From: Pseudomonas sp. K2I15
GTDB lineage: Bacteria; Pseudomonadota; Gammaproteobacteria; Pseudomonadales; Pseudomonadaceae
Assembly (NCBI RefSeq): GCF_002204795.1
Contig: NZ_NIXO01000011.1
Span: 62,001-126,000 of the forward strand
Direction of reading: 5' to 3'
DNA: 64,000 bases
The position numbers and the translations under genes are program-made. Position 1 is the first letter of the stretch. Each line of letters begins with the position of its first letter. Below, one piece after another: positions 34,470-42,738 of this stretch. The notes beneath the pieces are model-generated. The model saw only the letters and a program-made list of their open reading frames with translations, did not search any database and was not told where the DNA came from.

Positions 34470-35819
34470 TTACAGGATGCAGGACAGACCATAAGTCAGA
34501 CCGAAGGCAACCACCGAAATCAGGGTCTCCAGCACGGTCCAGGTCTTGAAGGTCTGGATCACCGTCATATTGAAGTATTCCTTGATCAGCCAGAAGCCGC
34601 CGTCATTCACGTGGGAGAAGATTACCGAGCCCGCGCCGGTGGCCAGCACCAGCAATTCCGGGTGCGGATAACCCAGGCCCATGGCGACCGGCGCTACCAC
34701 ACCCGACGCGGTGGTCATGGCCACAGTCGCCGAGCCGGTAGCGATGCGCATCAGCGAGGCGAACAGCCAGCCCATTACCAATGGCGACAGGTTGAAGGCG
34801 TGCGCCAGGCCGAGGATTTCATTGGTGACGCCAGCGTCTACCAAAATCCGGTTCAAACCACCGCCCGCGCCCACCAGCAAGGTGATGCTCGCAGTCGGAG
34901 CGAGACATTCATTGGTGAACTTGAGGATCGATTCGCGGTTGAAACCCTGGGCCAGGCCGAGGGTCCAGAAACTCACCAGGGTCGCCACCAGCAGCGCGAT
35001 CACCGAGTTGCCGATAAACAACAGGAACTGGTTGAACGCAGTGCCCGGCGTGGAAATCACGTTGGCCCAGCCGCCGATCATCATCAGCACCACCGGCAAC
35101 AGGATGGTGCCCATGGTCAGCGCGAAACTCGGCAAACGGGTGCGCGGCTCGCGATCGATGAACTGGCGTTCCAGCGGGTTTTCCGCCGGCAGGTGGATGT
35201 GCGGCACGATGAACTTGGCGTACAGGGGGCCTGCAATGATCGCCGTCGGGATACCCACCAAAATCGCATACAGCACGGTCTGCCCAACGGAAGCGTTATA
35301 GGCCAGCACCGCCATCATCGCCGCCGGATGCGGCGGCACCAGCGCATGCACCACCGACAAACCGGCGACCATCGGCAAACCGACCATCAGGATCGACACG
35401 CCCACTCGCCGCGCCACGGTAAATGCGATCGGCACCAGCAACACAAAACCGACCTCGAAAAACAGCGGCAGCCCCACCAGGAACGCAATACACACCATCG
35501 CCCAGTGCGCATTGCGTTCGCCAAATCGATTGATCAGCGTACGTGCCACCTGCTCGGCACCGCCGGACTCGGCCATCATCTTGCCGAGCATGGTGCCCAG
35601 CGCGACCACCAGCGCAATATGCCCCAGCGTCTTGCCGACGCCCGCCTCGTAGGAGCCCATGATCGTGTCCGCCGGCATCCCGGCCAACAGCGCCAGGCCG
35701 ATGGACACCAGGGTGATGACGATAAACGGGTTGAGCCGGTAACGCGCGATCAATACGATCAATGCAATGATGGCGATGGCGGCGTAGATCAACAGCCAAT
35801 ACCCCGGTGATGCGGCCAT
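34470..35819 (-). CDS. GntP-family permease
   Basis: 449-residue inner-membrane transporter of the gluconate:proton symporter family with about 12-14 helices. The start MAASPGYWLLIYAA is supported by GAGGAG seven bases upstream; the frame extends 18 codons further without support. Family features include AGVGKTLGHIALVVALGTMLGKMMAESGGAEQVARTLI and SVIFSHVNDGGFW. Being first in an operon with D-aminoacylase suggests it imports an N-acyl-D-amino acid or related acid rather than gluconate. That substrate is inference. Confidence 0.9.
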   Translation of the reverse strand: MAASPGYWLLIYAAIAIIALIVLIARYRLNPFIVITLVSIGLALLAGMPADTIMGSYEAGVGKTLGHIALVVALGTMLGKMMAESGGAEQVARTLINRFGERNAHWAMVCIAFLVGLPLFFEVGFVLLVPIAFTVARRVGVSILMVGLPMVAGLSVVHALVPPHPAAMMAVLAYNASVGQTVLYAILVGIPTAIIAGPLYAKFIVPHIHLPAENPLERQFIDREPRTRLPSFALTMGTILLPVVLMMIGGWANVISTPGTAFNQFLLFIGNSVIALLVATLVSFWTLGLAQGFNRESILKFTNECLAPTASITLLVGAGGGLNRILVDAGVTNEILGLAHAFNLSPLVMGWLFASLMRIATGSATVAMTTASGVVAPVAMGLGYPHPELLVLATGAGSVIFSHVNDGGFWLIKEYFNMTVIQTFKTWTVLETLISVVAFGLTYGLSCIL

Positions 35820-35885
35820 GCGGTACTCCTCGGAAAGGGTCACGTCGAATAGGTTGTGAAAGTCATAAATCATTACCGAGGTGTA

Positions 35886-35912
35886 TTTTCAATTTTTATG
35901 AAAGTAATTTTC
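35886..35912. promoter_or_regulatory. Candidate RpiR operator
   Basis: TTTCA-N7-TGAAA (35887-35903) overlaps GAAA-GTAAT-TTTC (35900-35912), about 70-95 bases upstream of the permease start. The GAAA/TTTC symmetry suits RpiR-type regulators; the assignment is by position only. Confidence 0.4.
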
Positions 35913-36065
35913 GCCCACGGATAAGCGTTGTCGCGCAGGGGTATGCCCAGGGCAAGCGGATGAAAATTCGGGGGCGTACTTACATGAAGATTGCCGGGGC
36001 TGGAAACTCAACTGCGCAGGCCGAGTCTTAGACTGCACACCGACTCATGACCAGGAAACCCCAGA

Positions 36066-36458
36066 ATGAATCGTAAACACCTGCTTGCTCCCTTCGCCGC
36101 CAGCGCACTGCTGCTGGCCTTGTGCGGGCCGGCATCGGCCGACGAAAACCCGGCACTGAAAAAATGCATGGACGGCGCCAACACCACCGCCGACATGGTC
36201 GATTGCAATACCAAGGAAACCAAGGTGCAGGACGCGCGCCTGAACACCGCTTACAAAACCGCGATGACGGCGATGGAAGGCAGCCGCAAGCAGCAATTGC
36301 AGGACGTGCAGCGCCAGTGGATCAAGTTTCGCGATGCCAATTGCGGCTTCATCGGCTCGGCAACCGGCGGCACCATTGATCAGGTCAACGGCTCCGGCTG
36401 CCTGCTGGACATGACCCAGACCCGTGCCCAGGAATTGGAAAACCTGGTCGGACCATGA
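36066..36458 (+). CDS. LprI/DUF1311-family periplasmic protein
   Basis: 130-residue secreted protein. The signal peptide ends near PASA (about residue 25). The mature domain has the DUF1311 (LprI) pattern: several cysteines (CMDGAN, DCNTKE, NCGF, GCLLD), a central helix ARLNTAYKTAMTAM and WIKFRDANCG. LprI of mycobacteria inhibits lysozyme, but most members are uncharacterised. Monocistronic; a REPIN follows directly. Confidence 0.85.
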   Translation: MNRKHLLAPFAASALLLALCGPASADENPALKKCMDGANTTADMVDCNTKETKVQDARLNTAYKTAMTAMEGSRKQQLQDVQRQWIKFRDANCGFIGSATGGTIDQVNGSGCLLDMTQTRAQELENLVGP

Positions 36459-36480
36459 TTTCAGACGCTTCACCGGCCTC

Positions 36481-36580
36481 TGTAGGAGCGAGCTTGCTCG
36501 CGAAGGACGTTAACGATGACGCTGGGCACCTGACACCCCGCGGCGCTCTCGAGTTTTTCGCGAGCAAGCTCGCTCCTACA
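36481..36580. repeat. REPIN (TGTAGGAGCGAGCTTGCTCGCGAA type)
   Basis: A 24-bp arm at 36481-36504 and its exact inverse at 36557-36580, about 50 bases apart, outer ends TGTAGGAGC. It lies between the LprI-like and SulP genes and probably forms a long hairpin. Confidence 0.9.
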
Positions 36581-36591
36581 AGGGCCCTGCG

Positions 36592-38037
36592 TCAGTCGTG
36601 CTGTACCCGGGCGCGCTTGAGTAGTTTGCGGCAGCGTTCGGACAGGTGCAGCACCCGCAAGTGCTTGCCGGCTTTGGCGTAGCGCTCGCGCAGGGTCATC
36701 AATGCGGCAATCGCTGAATAATCGACAAAGCTCAAGTGACGACAATCCAGCGTCACCTGGGCCGGGTCGTTGGCCGGGTCGAACCGGTTCAGAAACGGCG
36801 TGGTCGAGGCGAAGAACAGCGTGCCGTGCACTCGATAGAGTTTGCTGCCGTCGGCTTCCATGTGTTCGTCGGCGTACAACTCACGCGCCTGTTGCCAGGC
36901 GAAGTTCAGCGCCGCAATCACAATCCCGCACAGCACCGCCGTCGCCAGGTCGGTGAACACGGTAATCACCGTCACGGCCATGATCACCAGCACGTCGTTG
37001 AGCGGCACCTTGTTGATCACCCGCAAGGACGCCCAGGCGAAGGTTTGCTGGGACACCACAAACATCACCCCCACCAGCGCCGCCAGCGGAATGCGCTCGA
37101 TCAGCGGTGACAGAAACAGAATGAACAACAGGATCATCACCCCGGCAAACACCCCGGAGAAGCGCCCGCGCCCGCCGGAGCTGAGGTTGATCACGGTTTG
37201 CCCGATCATCGCGCAGCCGCCCATGCCGCCGAACAATCCCGAGACCATATTCGCCGTGCCCAGGGCCACGCTTTCGCGGTCGGGGTAGCCACGGGTTTCG
37301 GTGATTTCGTCGGTGAGGTTGAGGGTCAGCAGGGTTTCCAGCAGGCCGACCATGGCCATCAGGATCGCGTAAGGCGCGATGATGTGCAGGGTTTCGAGGG
37401 TCCAGGGAATCTGCGGCAACGCGAAGGTCGGCAGGCCGCCGGCGATGTGGGCCATATCGCCCAGGGTGCGGGTTGGCAGGCCGAGCAGGTACACCGCCAG
37501 GCCCACGCCGAGGATTGCGACAAGCGCTGGCGGCACGGCGCGGGTCAGGCGCGGCAGCAGGTAGACAATGGCCATGGTTGCTGCGACCAAACCGGTCATC
37601 ACGTACAACGGCGTGCCGCTGAGCCAGGTGTCGCCGCTCTTGAAGTGCTCCAACTGCGCCAGGGCAATGATGATCGCCAGGCCGTTGACGAACCCGAGCA
37701 TCACCGGGTGCGGCACCATGCGCACCAGCTTGCCCAGGCGCAACAGGCCGAAGGCAACCATGATCAAGCCGCCCAGTAACACCGTGGCCAGCAGGTACTG
37801 CACACCGTGTTGCACCACCAGCGCGACGATCACCACGGCCATCGAGCCGGCGGCACCGGAAACCATGCCGGGCCGGCCGCCGAACAGCGCGGTGAGGGTG
37901 CAGATGATGAACGCGCCGTAGAGGCCCATCAACGGGTTGAGGTGAGCCACCAGGGCGAAGGCGATGCATTCGGGCAGCAAGGCAAAAGACGTGGTGAGTC
38001 CGGCCAGGGCGTCGGCGCGCAGACGGGTGAGGTTCAT
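36592..38037 (-). CDS. SulP-family anion permease with STAS domain
   Basis: 481-residue transporter. The start was chosen at MNLTRLRADALAGLTTSFALLPECIAFA, the conserved N-terminus; the longer frame runs into a REP element. About 11-12 helices include the SulP signature near SGAAGSMAVVIVALV and ETLLTLNLTDEITETRGYPDRESVALGTANMVSGLFGGMGGCAMIGQ. The C-terminal STAS domain (about 380-470) contains VTLDCRHLSFVDYSAIAALMTL. Substrate could be sulfate, bicarbonate or another anion. The ribosome-binding site is weak. Confidence 0.9.
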   Translation of the reverse strand: MNLTRLRADALAGLTTSFALLPECIAFALVAHLNPLMGLYGAFIICTLTALFGGRPGMVSGAAGSMAVVIVALVVQHGVQYLLATVLLGGLIMVAFGLLRLGKLVRMVPHPVMLGFVNGLAIIIALAQLEHFKSGDTWLSGTPLYVMTGLVAATMAIVYLLPRLTRAVPPALVAILGVGLAVYLLGLPTRTLGDMAHIAGGLPTFALPQIPWTLETLHIIAPYAILMAMVGLLETLLTLNLTDEITETRGYPDRESVALGTANMVSGLFGGMGGCAMIGQTVINLSSGGRGRFSGVFAGVMILLFILFLSPLIERIPLAALVGVMFVVSQQTFAWASLRVINKVPLNDVLVIMAVTVITVFTDLATAVLCGIVIAALNFAWQQARELYADEHMEADGSKLYRVHGTLFFASTTPFLNRFDPANDPAQVTLDCRHLSFVDYSAIAALMTLRERYAKAGKHLRVLHLSERCRKLLKRARVQHD

Positions 38038-38135
38038 TGAAGTACCGGGGAGTTGCGGGGATAAGGCTGGGGATGGTACGGAAATGAGCGAGGTGGGGCT
38101 AGTGTTGGGTAAGACAGTGGGACCGAGTCGCCCCT

Positions 38136-38217
38136 TTCGCGAGCAAGCCCGCTCCCACATTTGACCGAGTGCCTCTGACACCGTGCGGTCTAGTGTGGGA
38201 GCGGGCTTGCTCGCGAA
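38136..38217. repeat. REPIN, inward orientation
   Basis: A 25-bp arm TTCGCGAGC...CCCACAT at 38136-38160 and its inverse at 38194-38217, with a loop of about 33 bases. The GTGGGAGC ends face the loop, opposite to the REPIN at 44.1 kb. It lies between the SulP gene and an SDR gene. Confidence 0.9.
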
Positions 38218-38243
38218 GGCCTCAACTCGGTTTCAAGCGAACA

Positions 38244-39137
38244 TCACACCATCTCGCTGCGAATCCACTCCACAACCGAGGTCCGCTTCGGCGCCCAACC
38301 CAGCAGTTCCCGGGCATGCTTGCCACGCACCCGGCTGTTGGAGCCCAAACCGTAGTTGGCCATTTCATAACCCCACTCGGCCTCGGCATCCGCCAATGGC
38401 CAATCCTGTGGTTTACCCAGCTTCAGCGCTTCAGTAATCGCGGTGGTCATGTCGACAAACGCCGCTTCGCCACTCTCCACAAAGTAGAAAGTGCCCGGCA
38501 CATTCTTTTCCAGCGCCAGCAGGTACAGCGCAACCACGTCTTCGATGTGCACGTTGGACCAGATGTTCTGACCGGTGCCTACATGACGCACCACACCGCT
38601 TTTGCGCGCCTGCTTGAGCAAACGCGGCAATTGCACACTGTCGCGCTTAACGCCCAGGCTATGACCGTAGATCAGGGTGTTGCAGATCACCGCCGAGTTC
38701 ACGCCGTCTTGGGCGGCAGCGAGAATCAGGTTGTCGATGGCCACGCGAGCAGCCTTGTCGACGGTCGGCTCCGGCAGGTTGTCTTCGAAGTAGATGACAT
38801 CGCTCGACTTACCGCCCGACGCATCGCCCACGATGCTCGAACCGCTGGTGTGCAGGAACGGCTTGTTGGAACCGCGCAAGGCGGCCAGCAAGGTTTCGAC
38901 GGCACCGCGATGGTCGCTGCTGGCGGCGTTGATCACCGCGTCAGCTTTCTTCGCCTGTTCGGTCAACAGCGCACTGTCATCCAACGTGCCAATCACCGGC
39001 GTGATGCCCAGTGCAGTCATTTGCGCGGCCTGTTCAGTGCTGCGCACCAGGCCGGTGACTTTATGGCCGGCCTTGACCAGGCCCGTGGCGATGGAGCCGC
39101 CGATAAAACCGGCAGCGCCGGTAATGAATACGTTCAT
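38244..39137 (-). CDS. NAD-dependent epimerase/dehydratase-family SDR
   Basis: 297-residue extended/atypical SDR with N-terminal TGAAGFIGGSIATGLVKAGH, which is a GxxGxxG motif. ADAVINAASSDHRGA follows strand 4 and the C-terminal half is of the sugar-epimerase type (SNVHIEDVVALYLLALEK). The substrate is unknown; annotation transfer in this family is unreliable. A LysR gene lies 104 bases upstream on the same strand and an MdaB-like gene beyond it, which suggests a redox or quinone-stress context. Confidence 0.82.
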   Translation of the reverse strand: MNVFITGAAGFIGGSIATGLVKAGHKVTGLVRSTEQAAQMTALGITPVIGTLDDSALLTEQAKKADAVINAASSDHRGAVETLLAALRGSNKPFLHTSGSSIVGDASGGKSSDVIYFEDNLPEPTVDKAARVAIDNLILAAAQDGVNSAVICNTLIYGHSLGVKRDSVQLPRLLKQARKSGVVRHVGTGQNIWSNVHIEDVVALYLLALEKNVPGTFYFVESGEAAFVDMTTAITEALKLGKPQDWPLADAEAEWGYEMANYGLGSNSRVRGKHARELLGWAPKRTSVVEWIRSEMV

Positions 39138-39241
39138 GGAGGTGTCTCCCTGCGTGAGTAATTGATGGCGTCAGTATTGCGGACCTATCCATGCCGAATA
39201 AGTCCGTATTGCCCAATTCAATCTTGCGCAGGGGTCACGAA

Positions 39242-40138
39242 TCAGCTGGCGTAGCTGGCCAGCTTGCCCTGGATAAAGTCCAGGAAGCACTGGATGCGCA
39301 AGGCCAATTGCGAGTTGCGGTAGTACACGGCGTTGATCGGCTGGCGATAACCGCTGTTGAATTCCGCCAGCACCGGTATCAGGCGCCCGGTCTTGATGTC
39401 CTGGGCGGTCATGAAATCCGACAAACAGGTGATGCCCTGCCCTTCCAGCGCCAACTGGCGCAAGGTTTCACCGCTGGAGGCGGCGACGCCCGGCTGGATC
39501 TGCCAGCGATCGCCGTGCACATGGCGCAGTGGCCAGTGGTTGAGCGTTTCGGTCTGGGTGAAGCCAAGCAACGTGTGTTCGGCCAGTTCAGCAACCGTTG
39601 TCGGCGTGCCGTGCTGTTCCAGGTAAGCCGGGCTGGCGAGGATATGCAGCGGGCTGCAACCCAGTGAGCGGGCGTGCAGGGTCGAGTCGGCCAGGGCACC
39701 GATGCGGATCGCGATGTCGGTGCTCTGCTCCAGCAGGTCGATGATCAGGTCGTTGCTGTTCAGCTCCAGCTGGATGTCCGGGTACAAACCACGAAACTCG
39801 GCGATGTACGGCACGATCGCATGCAGCATGAACGGCGACGCCGCGTTGATCCGCAAGCGCCCCGACGGGGTTTGCTGGCGCGACGACAGGCGCTCTTCCA
39901 GGTCGTCCATTTGCTCGAGGATCACCTTGGCCCGCTCGAAGAAATACTTGCCCTCTTCGGTCAGGTCCATGCGCCGTGTGGTGCGGTTGATCAGCGTGGT
40001 GTCGAGCTTGGCTTCCAGCCGCGACAAGGTGCGGCTGACCGCCGACGGCGTCTGCCCGACCTGTTCGGCGGCGGCGGAAATCGACCCGCATTCAATCACG
40101 CAGACAAAGATCTGTAGCTCATCGGATCGGGCTTTCAA
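39242..40138 (-). CDS. LysR-family regulator
   Basis: 298-residue LysR-type regulator. The likely start codon is TTG: AAAGAGGA sits six bases upstream and there is no in-frame ATG nearby. The HTH (SISAAAEQVGQTPSAVSRTLSRLEAKLD) lies near residues 16-45 and the effector-binding domain from about 90. It belongs to the group with MDLTEEGKYFFERAK. It sits between the mdaB-like gene (41 bases upstream) and the SDR gene on the same strand; targets are unknown but one of these is likely. Confidence 0.88.
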   Translation of the reverse strand: MKARSDELQIFVCVIECGSISAAAEQVGQTPSAVSRTLSRLEAKLDTTLINRTTRRMDLTEEGKYFFERAKVILEQMDDLEERLSSRQQTPSGRLRINAASPFMLHAIVPYIAEFRGLYPDIQLELNSNDLIIDLLEQSTDIAIRIGALADSTLHARSLGCSPLHILASPAYLEQHGTPTTVAELAEHTLLGFTQTETLNHWPLRHVHGDRWQIQPGVAASSGETLRQLALEGQGITCLSDFMTAQDIKTGRLIPVLAEFNSGYRQPINAVYYRNSQLALRIQCFLDFIQGKLASYAS

Positions 40139-40179
40139 CGTGAATCCTCTTTATAGCGGCTGCACGGATACTAGCCGCA

Positions 40180-40770
40180 TTACCGACTCAGGTTAAACAC
40201 CTGTGCCAGATGCTGCTCATAACGCACCACGTCGGCTTCGATGGCCGGGCGCTTCATCACGTCCACGCACAGGAAGGTCGGCAGGCCGGTCATGCCGAGG
40301 AACTCGTTGGCCTTGTGGAACGGAAAATACACCGCGTCCACGCCCTTGGCTTCGAAGAAGTCGGCAGGGTCGTCGAAGGCTTGCAGCGGTGCGTTCCAGG
40401 TCAGGGACAGCATGTATTGCTTGCCCTGGATCAGGCCGCCGCTGCCGTACTTTTGCGAGGCATCGGAGCGGGTGCGGCCGTCGCTGGCGTACAGGCTGCC
40501 GTGGCCTTCGGTGAAGACTTCGTCGATGTACTTCTTGACGATCCACGGGGCGCCCATCCACCAGCCGGGCATCTGGTAGATGATCACGTCGGCCCAGAGG
40601 AATTTGGCGACTTCTTCGGCCACGTCGTAGCCGGCATCGATGTGGGTTTCCTTGACGTCGATGCCGCCACGGTCGAGCACGGCCAGTGCGGCCTCATGCA
40701 AGGTGCTGTTGTAGCGTCCTTCGGAATGGGCGAATTTTTTACCGCCGTTGAGCAAGAGAACTTTCTTCAT
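40180..40770 (-). CDS. mdaB: NAD(P)H quinone oxidoreductase, MdaB-like
   Basis: 196-residue flavodoxin-fold oxidoreductase of the MdaB/NQO family. The start was set at MKKVLLLNGGKKFAHSEGRYN, with the FMN/FAD phosphate loop at the N-terminus. VIIYQMPGWWMGAPWIVKKYIDEVF and GLIQGKQYMLSLTWNAP are characteristic. It performs two-electron quinone reduction, protecting against oxidative stress. It is followed by a LysR gene on the same strand. Confidence 0.9.
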   Translation of the reverse strand: MKKVLLLNGGKKFAHSEGRYNSTLHEAALAVLDRGGIDVKETHIDAGYDVAEEVAKFLWADVIIYQMPGWWMGAPWIVKKYIDEVFTEGHGSLYASDGRTRSDASQKYGSGGLIQGKQYMLSLTWNAPLQAFDDPADFFEAKGVDAVYFPFHKANEFLGMTGLPTFLCVDVMKRPAIEADVVRYEQHLAQVFNLSR

Positions 40771-40886
40771 GGGTGTACCTAAAGAGTAAAAATGTCTGAA
40801 GGCACAGTAACGAGGCCAGCGCTTTGGAATAAGCGTCGACGAGGCAAAATACATTTAACCAAAAAGCACGAATCATCATTTGATTC

Positions 40887-41651
40887 TTAACCGCTGATCA
40901 GCAGATGACCACCCAACGCAGCCATGCCGATAAAAAACACGCGCTTGAACAGCACCGCACTGATGCGCTGGCGCAGGGCCTGGCCCAGCCACATCCCGAG
41001 CAGCGCTGGTACCAGCGCCAGCAACGAGGCGTTCAATTCGCCACCGCCCAGGCTGCCGCGCCAGAACAGTCCGGCCGCCAGTGCCAGAGTCGACACGGTG
41101 AACGACAGCCCCAACGCCTGGACCAGTTGATCGCGGTTCAAGCCCAACGCTTGCAGATACGGCACCGCCGGGATCACGAACACCCCGGTGGCCGAGGTGA
41201 TGACCCCGGTCAGCACGCCGCATAACGGGCCCAGCCAGCGCTCGTTGGCCTGGCTGACCTTGAAGGTCGGCAGCAACAAACCGCTCAAGGCATACACCAG
41301 CAACGCCCCGCCCAACGCCCGCACCACCCAATGCCCGCCGTCCATGCCCAGCCACAACGAGCCCAGGCCGGTGCCGAGGAAAATCAGCAGCAGCATCGGC
41401 CACAGGCGTTTGATCAAGGCACTCAAATGGCCGCCAAACGCCAGTTGCCAGAGGTTGGTGACGGTGGACGGAATGATCAGCAGCACCGCAGCCTGCGCCG
41501 GCAGCATAGCCAGGCCGAGCATGCCCATGGCGACGGTGGGCAGGCCAAGACCGATCACGCCCTTGACTGTACCGGCCAGCAAGAAGGTACCGATCACCAG
41601 CAATGTCAGGGCCGGCCCGAGGTTTTGGTAGAACGCGAGAAAAGTATTCAT
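40887..41651 (-). CDS. TauE/SafE-family membrane permease
   Basis: 254-residue membrane protein with about 8 helices. The start was placed at MNTFLAFYQNLGPALTLLVIG, where the hydrophobic region begins; the open frame extends upstream through a REPIN. The TauE/SafE (DUF81) duplicated architecture shows as GTVKGVIGLGLPTVAMGML and CGVLTGVITSATGVFVIPAVPYLQALGL. Family members export sulfonates, sulfite or other small anions; the substrate here is unknown. A LysR gene is divergent across a spacer with a perfect 33-bp inverted repeat. Confidence 0.87.
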   Translation of the reverse strand: MNTFLAFYQNLGPALTLLVIGTFLLAGTVKGVIGLGLPTVAMGMLGLAMLPAQAAVLLIIPSTVTNLWQLAFGGHLSALIKRLWPMLLLIFLGTGLGSLWLGMDGGHWVVRALGGALLVYALSGLLLPTFKVSQANERWLGPLCGVLTGVITSATGVFVIPAVPYLQALGLNRDQLVQALGLSFTVSTLALAAGLFWRGSLGGGELNASLLALVPALLGMWLGQALRQRISAVLFKRVFFIGMAALGGHLLISG

Positions 41652-41730
41652 GGGCTGATTTTGCGGGTTTGGCGTGGGTTTTGAAATTCGCCATATACTG
41701 AGATTGCCTCTTGTTTTGTTTGAGGCAGAT

Positions 41731-41815
41731 GGCCTCTTCGCGAGCAAGCCCGCTCCCACATTTCGATCTGTGAACCCATTCAAAATGTGGGAGCGGGCTT
41801 GCTCGCGAAGAGGCC
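41731..41815. repeat. REPIN with perfect 33-bp arms
   Basis: Arm 41731-41763 (starts GGCCTCTTCGCGAGC, ends CCCACATTT) and exact inverse 41783-41815, with a 19-base loop. GTGGGAGC ends face inward. It fills most of the spacer between the TauE gene and the divergent LysR gene. Confidence 0.93.
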
Positions 41816-41841
41816 CTTCCAGACACTGAGACCCCCAGCCC

Positions 41842-42738
41842 ATGCACTTTGACCTGATCGACCTGCGCCTGTACCTGCACATCCTCGACACCGGCAATAT
41901 CACCGCCGGCGCCCGCCGCAGCCATTTGTCCCTGGCCGCGGCCAGTGCACGGATTCGGGCGATGGAAGCCTCGCTGGGCATCGAGTTCCTGGAACGTGGC
42001 CGCCGTGGCGTAACCCCGACAGCAGCGGGCAAAGCCCTGGCCCGTCACGCCCGCCTATTGCTGCAGCAAGCCGAGCACCTGCAGCAAGACCTCGCCGAAT
42101 ACGCCAACGGCGTCAAAGGCCAGGTGCGCCTGCTGTGCAACACCACTGCCCTGAGCGAATACCTGCCGGAACTGCTGGCGGATTTTCTGCGCGAGCACCC
42201 CAACCTCGACATCGACCTGCAGGAACTGCCGAGCCTGCGCATCATCCACGCCTTGCGCCAGGGCGCGGCGGACCTGGGGATTATTTCCGATGCCGTGGAC
42301 ACCCACGGCCTGCAAACCCTGCCCTTTCGCGACGACCCGCTGGTGCTGATCATGCCGCTGGATCACCCATTGGCCGGGCGCGCCGTGAGTTTTATCGACA
42401 GCTTGCAGCACGACTACGTGGGCCTGGCCGCCGACAGCGCGTTGGCGGTGTACCTGGAAGAACAGGCGCTGCACGCAGGCTTTCGCTTGCAGACGCGAAT
42501 TCGCGCGGACGGTTTTGATGGGTTGATTCGCATGGTCGCCCGGGGCGCCGGGCTGGGGATTGTGCCCCTGGCCGCGCTGGAACGCTGGCCGTTGGAGCGG
42601 CGCTTCAAGGCCCAACCCCTGACCGAGGATTGGGCCTGTCGCACACTGCTGTTATGCGCGCGCGAGTTCGAACAATTGCCGGGTTATGCCAAGGCGTTAT
42701 TCGACGCCTTGGCTGCGCCCTTGCGGAAAAACACGTAG
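41842..42738 (+). CDS. LysR-family regulator
   Basis: 298-residue LysR regulator. The HTH near residues 15-45 (NITAGARRSHLSLAAASARIRAMEASLG) is followed by EFLERGRRGVTPTAAGKALARHARLL and an effector domain of the CbbR/CysB-like fold. It is divergent from the TauE/SafE permease, its probable target. Its 3' end overlaps the convergent amino-acid permease gene by 55 bases. Confidence 0.9.
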   Translation: MHFDLIDLRLYLHILDTGNITAGARRSHLSLAAASARIRAMEASLGIEFLERGRRGVTPTAAGKALARHARLLLQQAEHLQQDLAEYANGVKGQVRLLCNTTALSEYLPELLADFLREHPNLDIDLQELPSLRIIHALRQGAADLGIISDAVDTHGLQTLPFRDDPLVLIMPLDHPLAGRAVSFIDSLQHDYVGLAADSALAVYLEEQALHAGFRLQTRIRADGFDGLIRMVARGAGLGIVPLAALERWPLERRFKAQPLTEDWACRTLLLCAREFEQLPGYAKALFDALAAPLRKNT

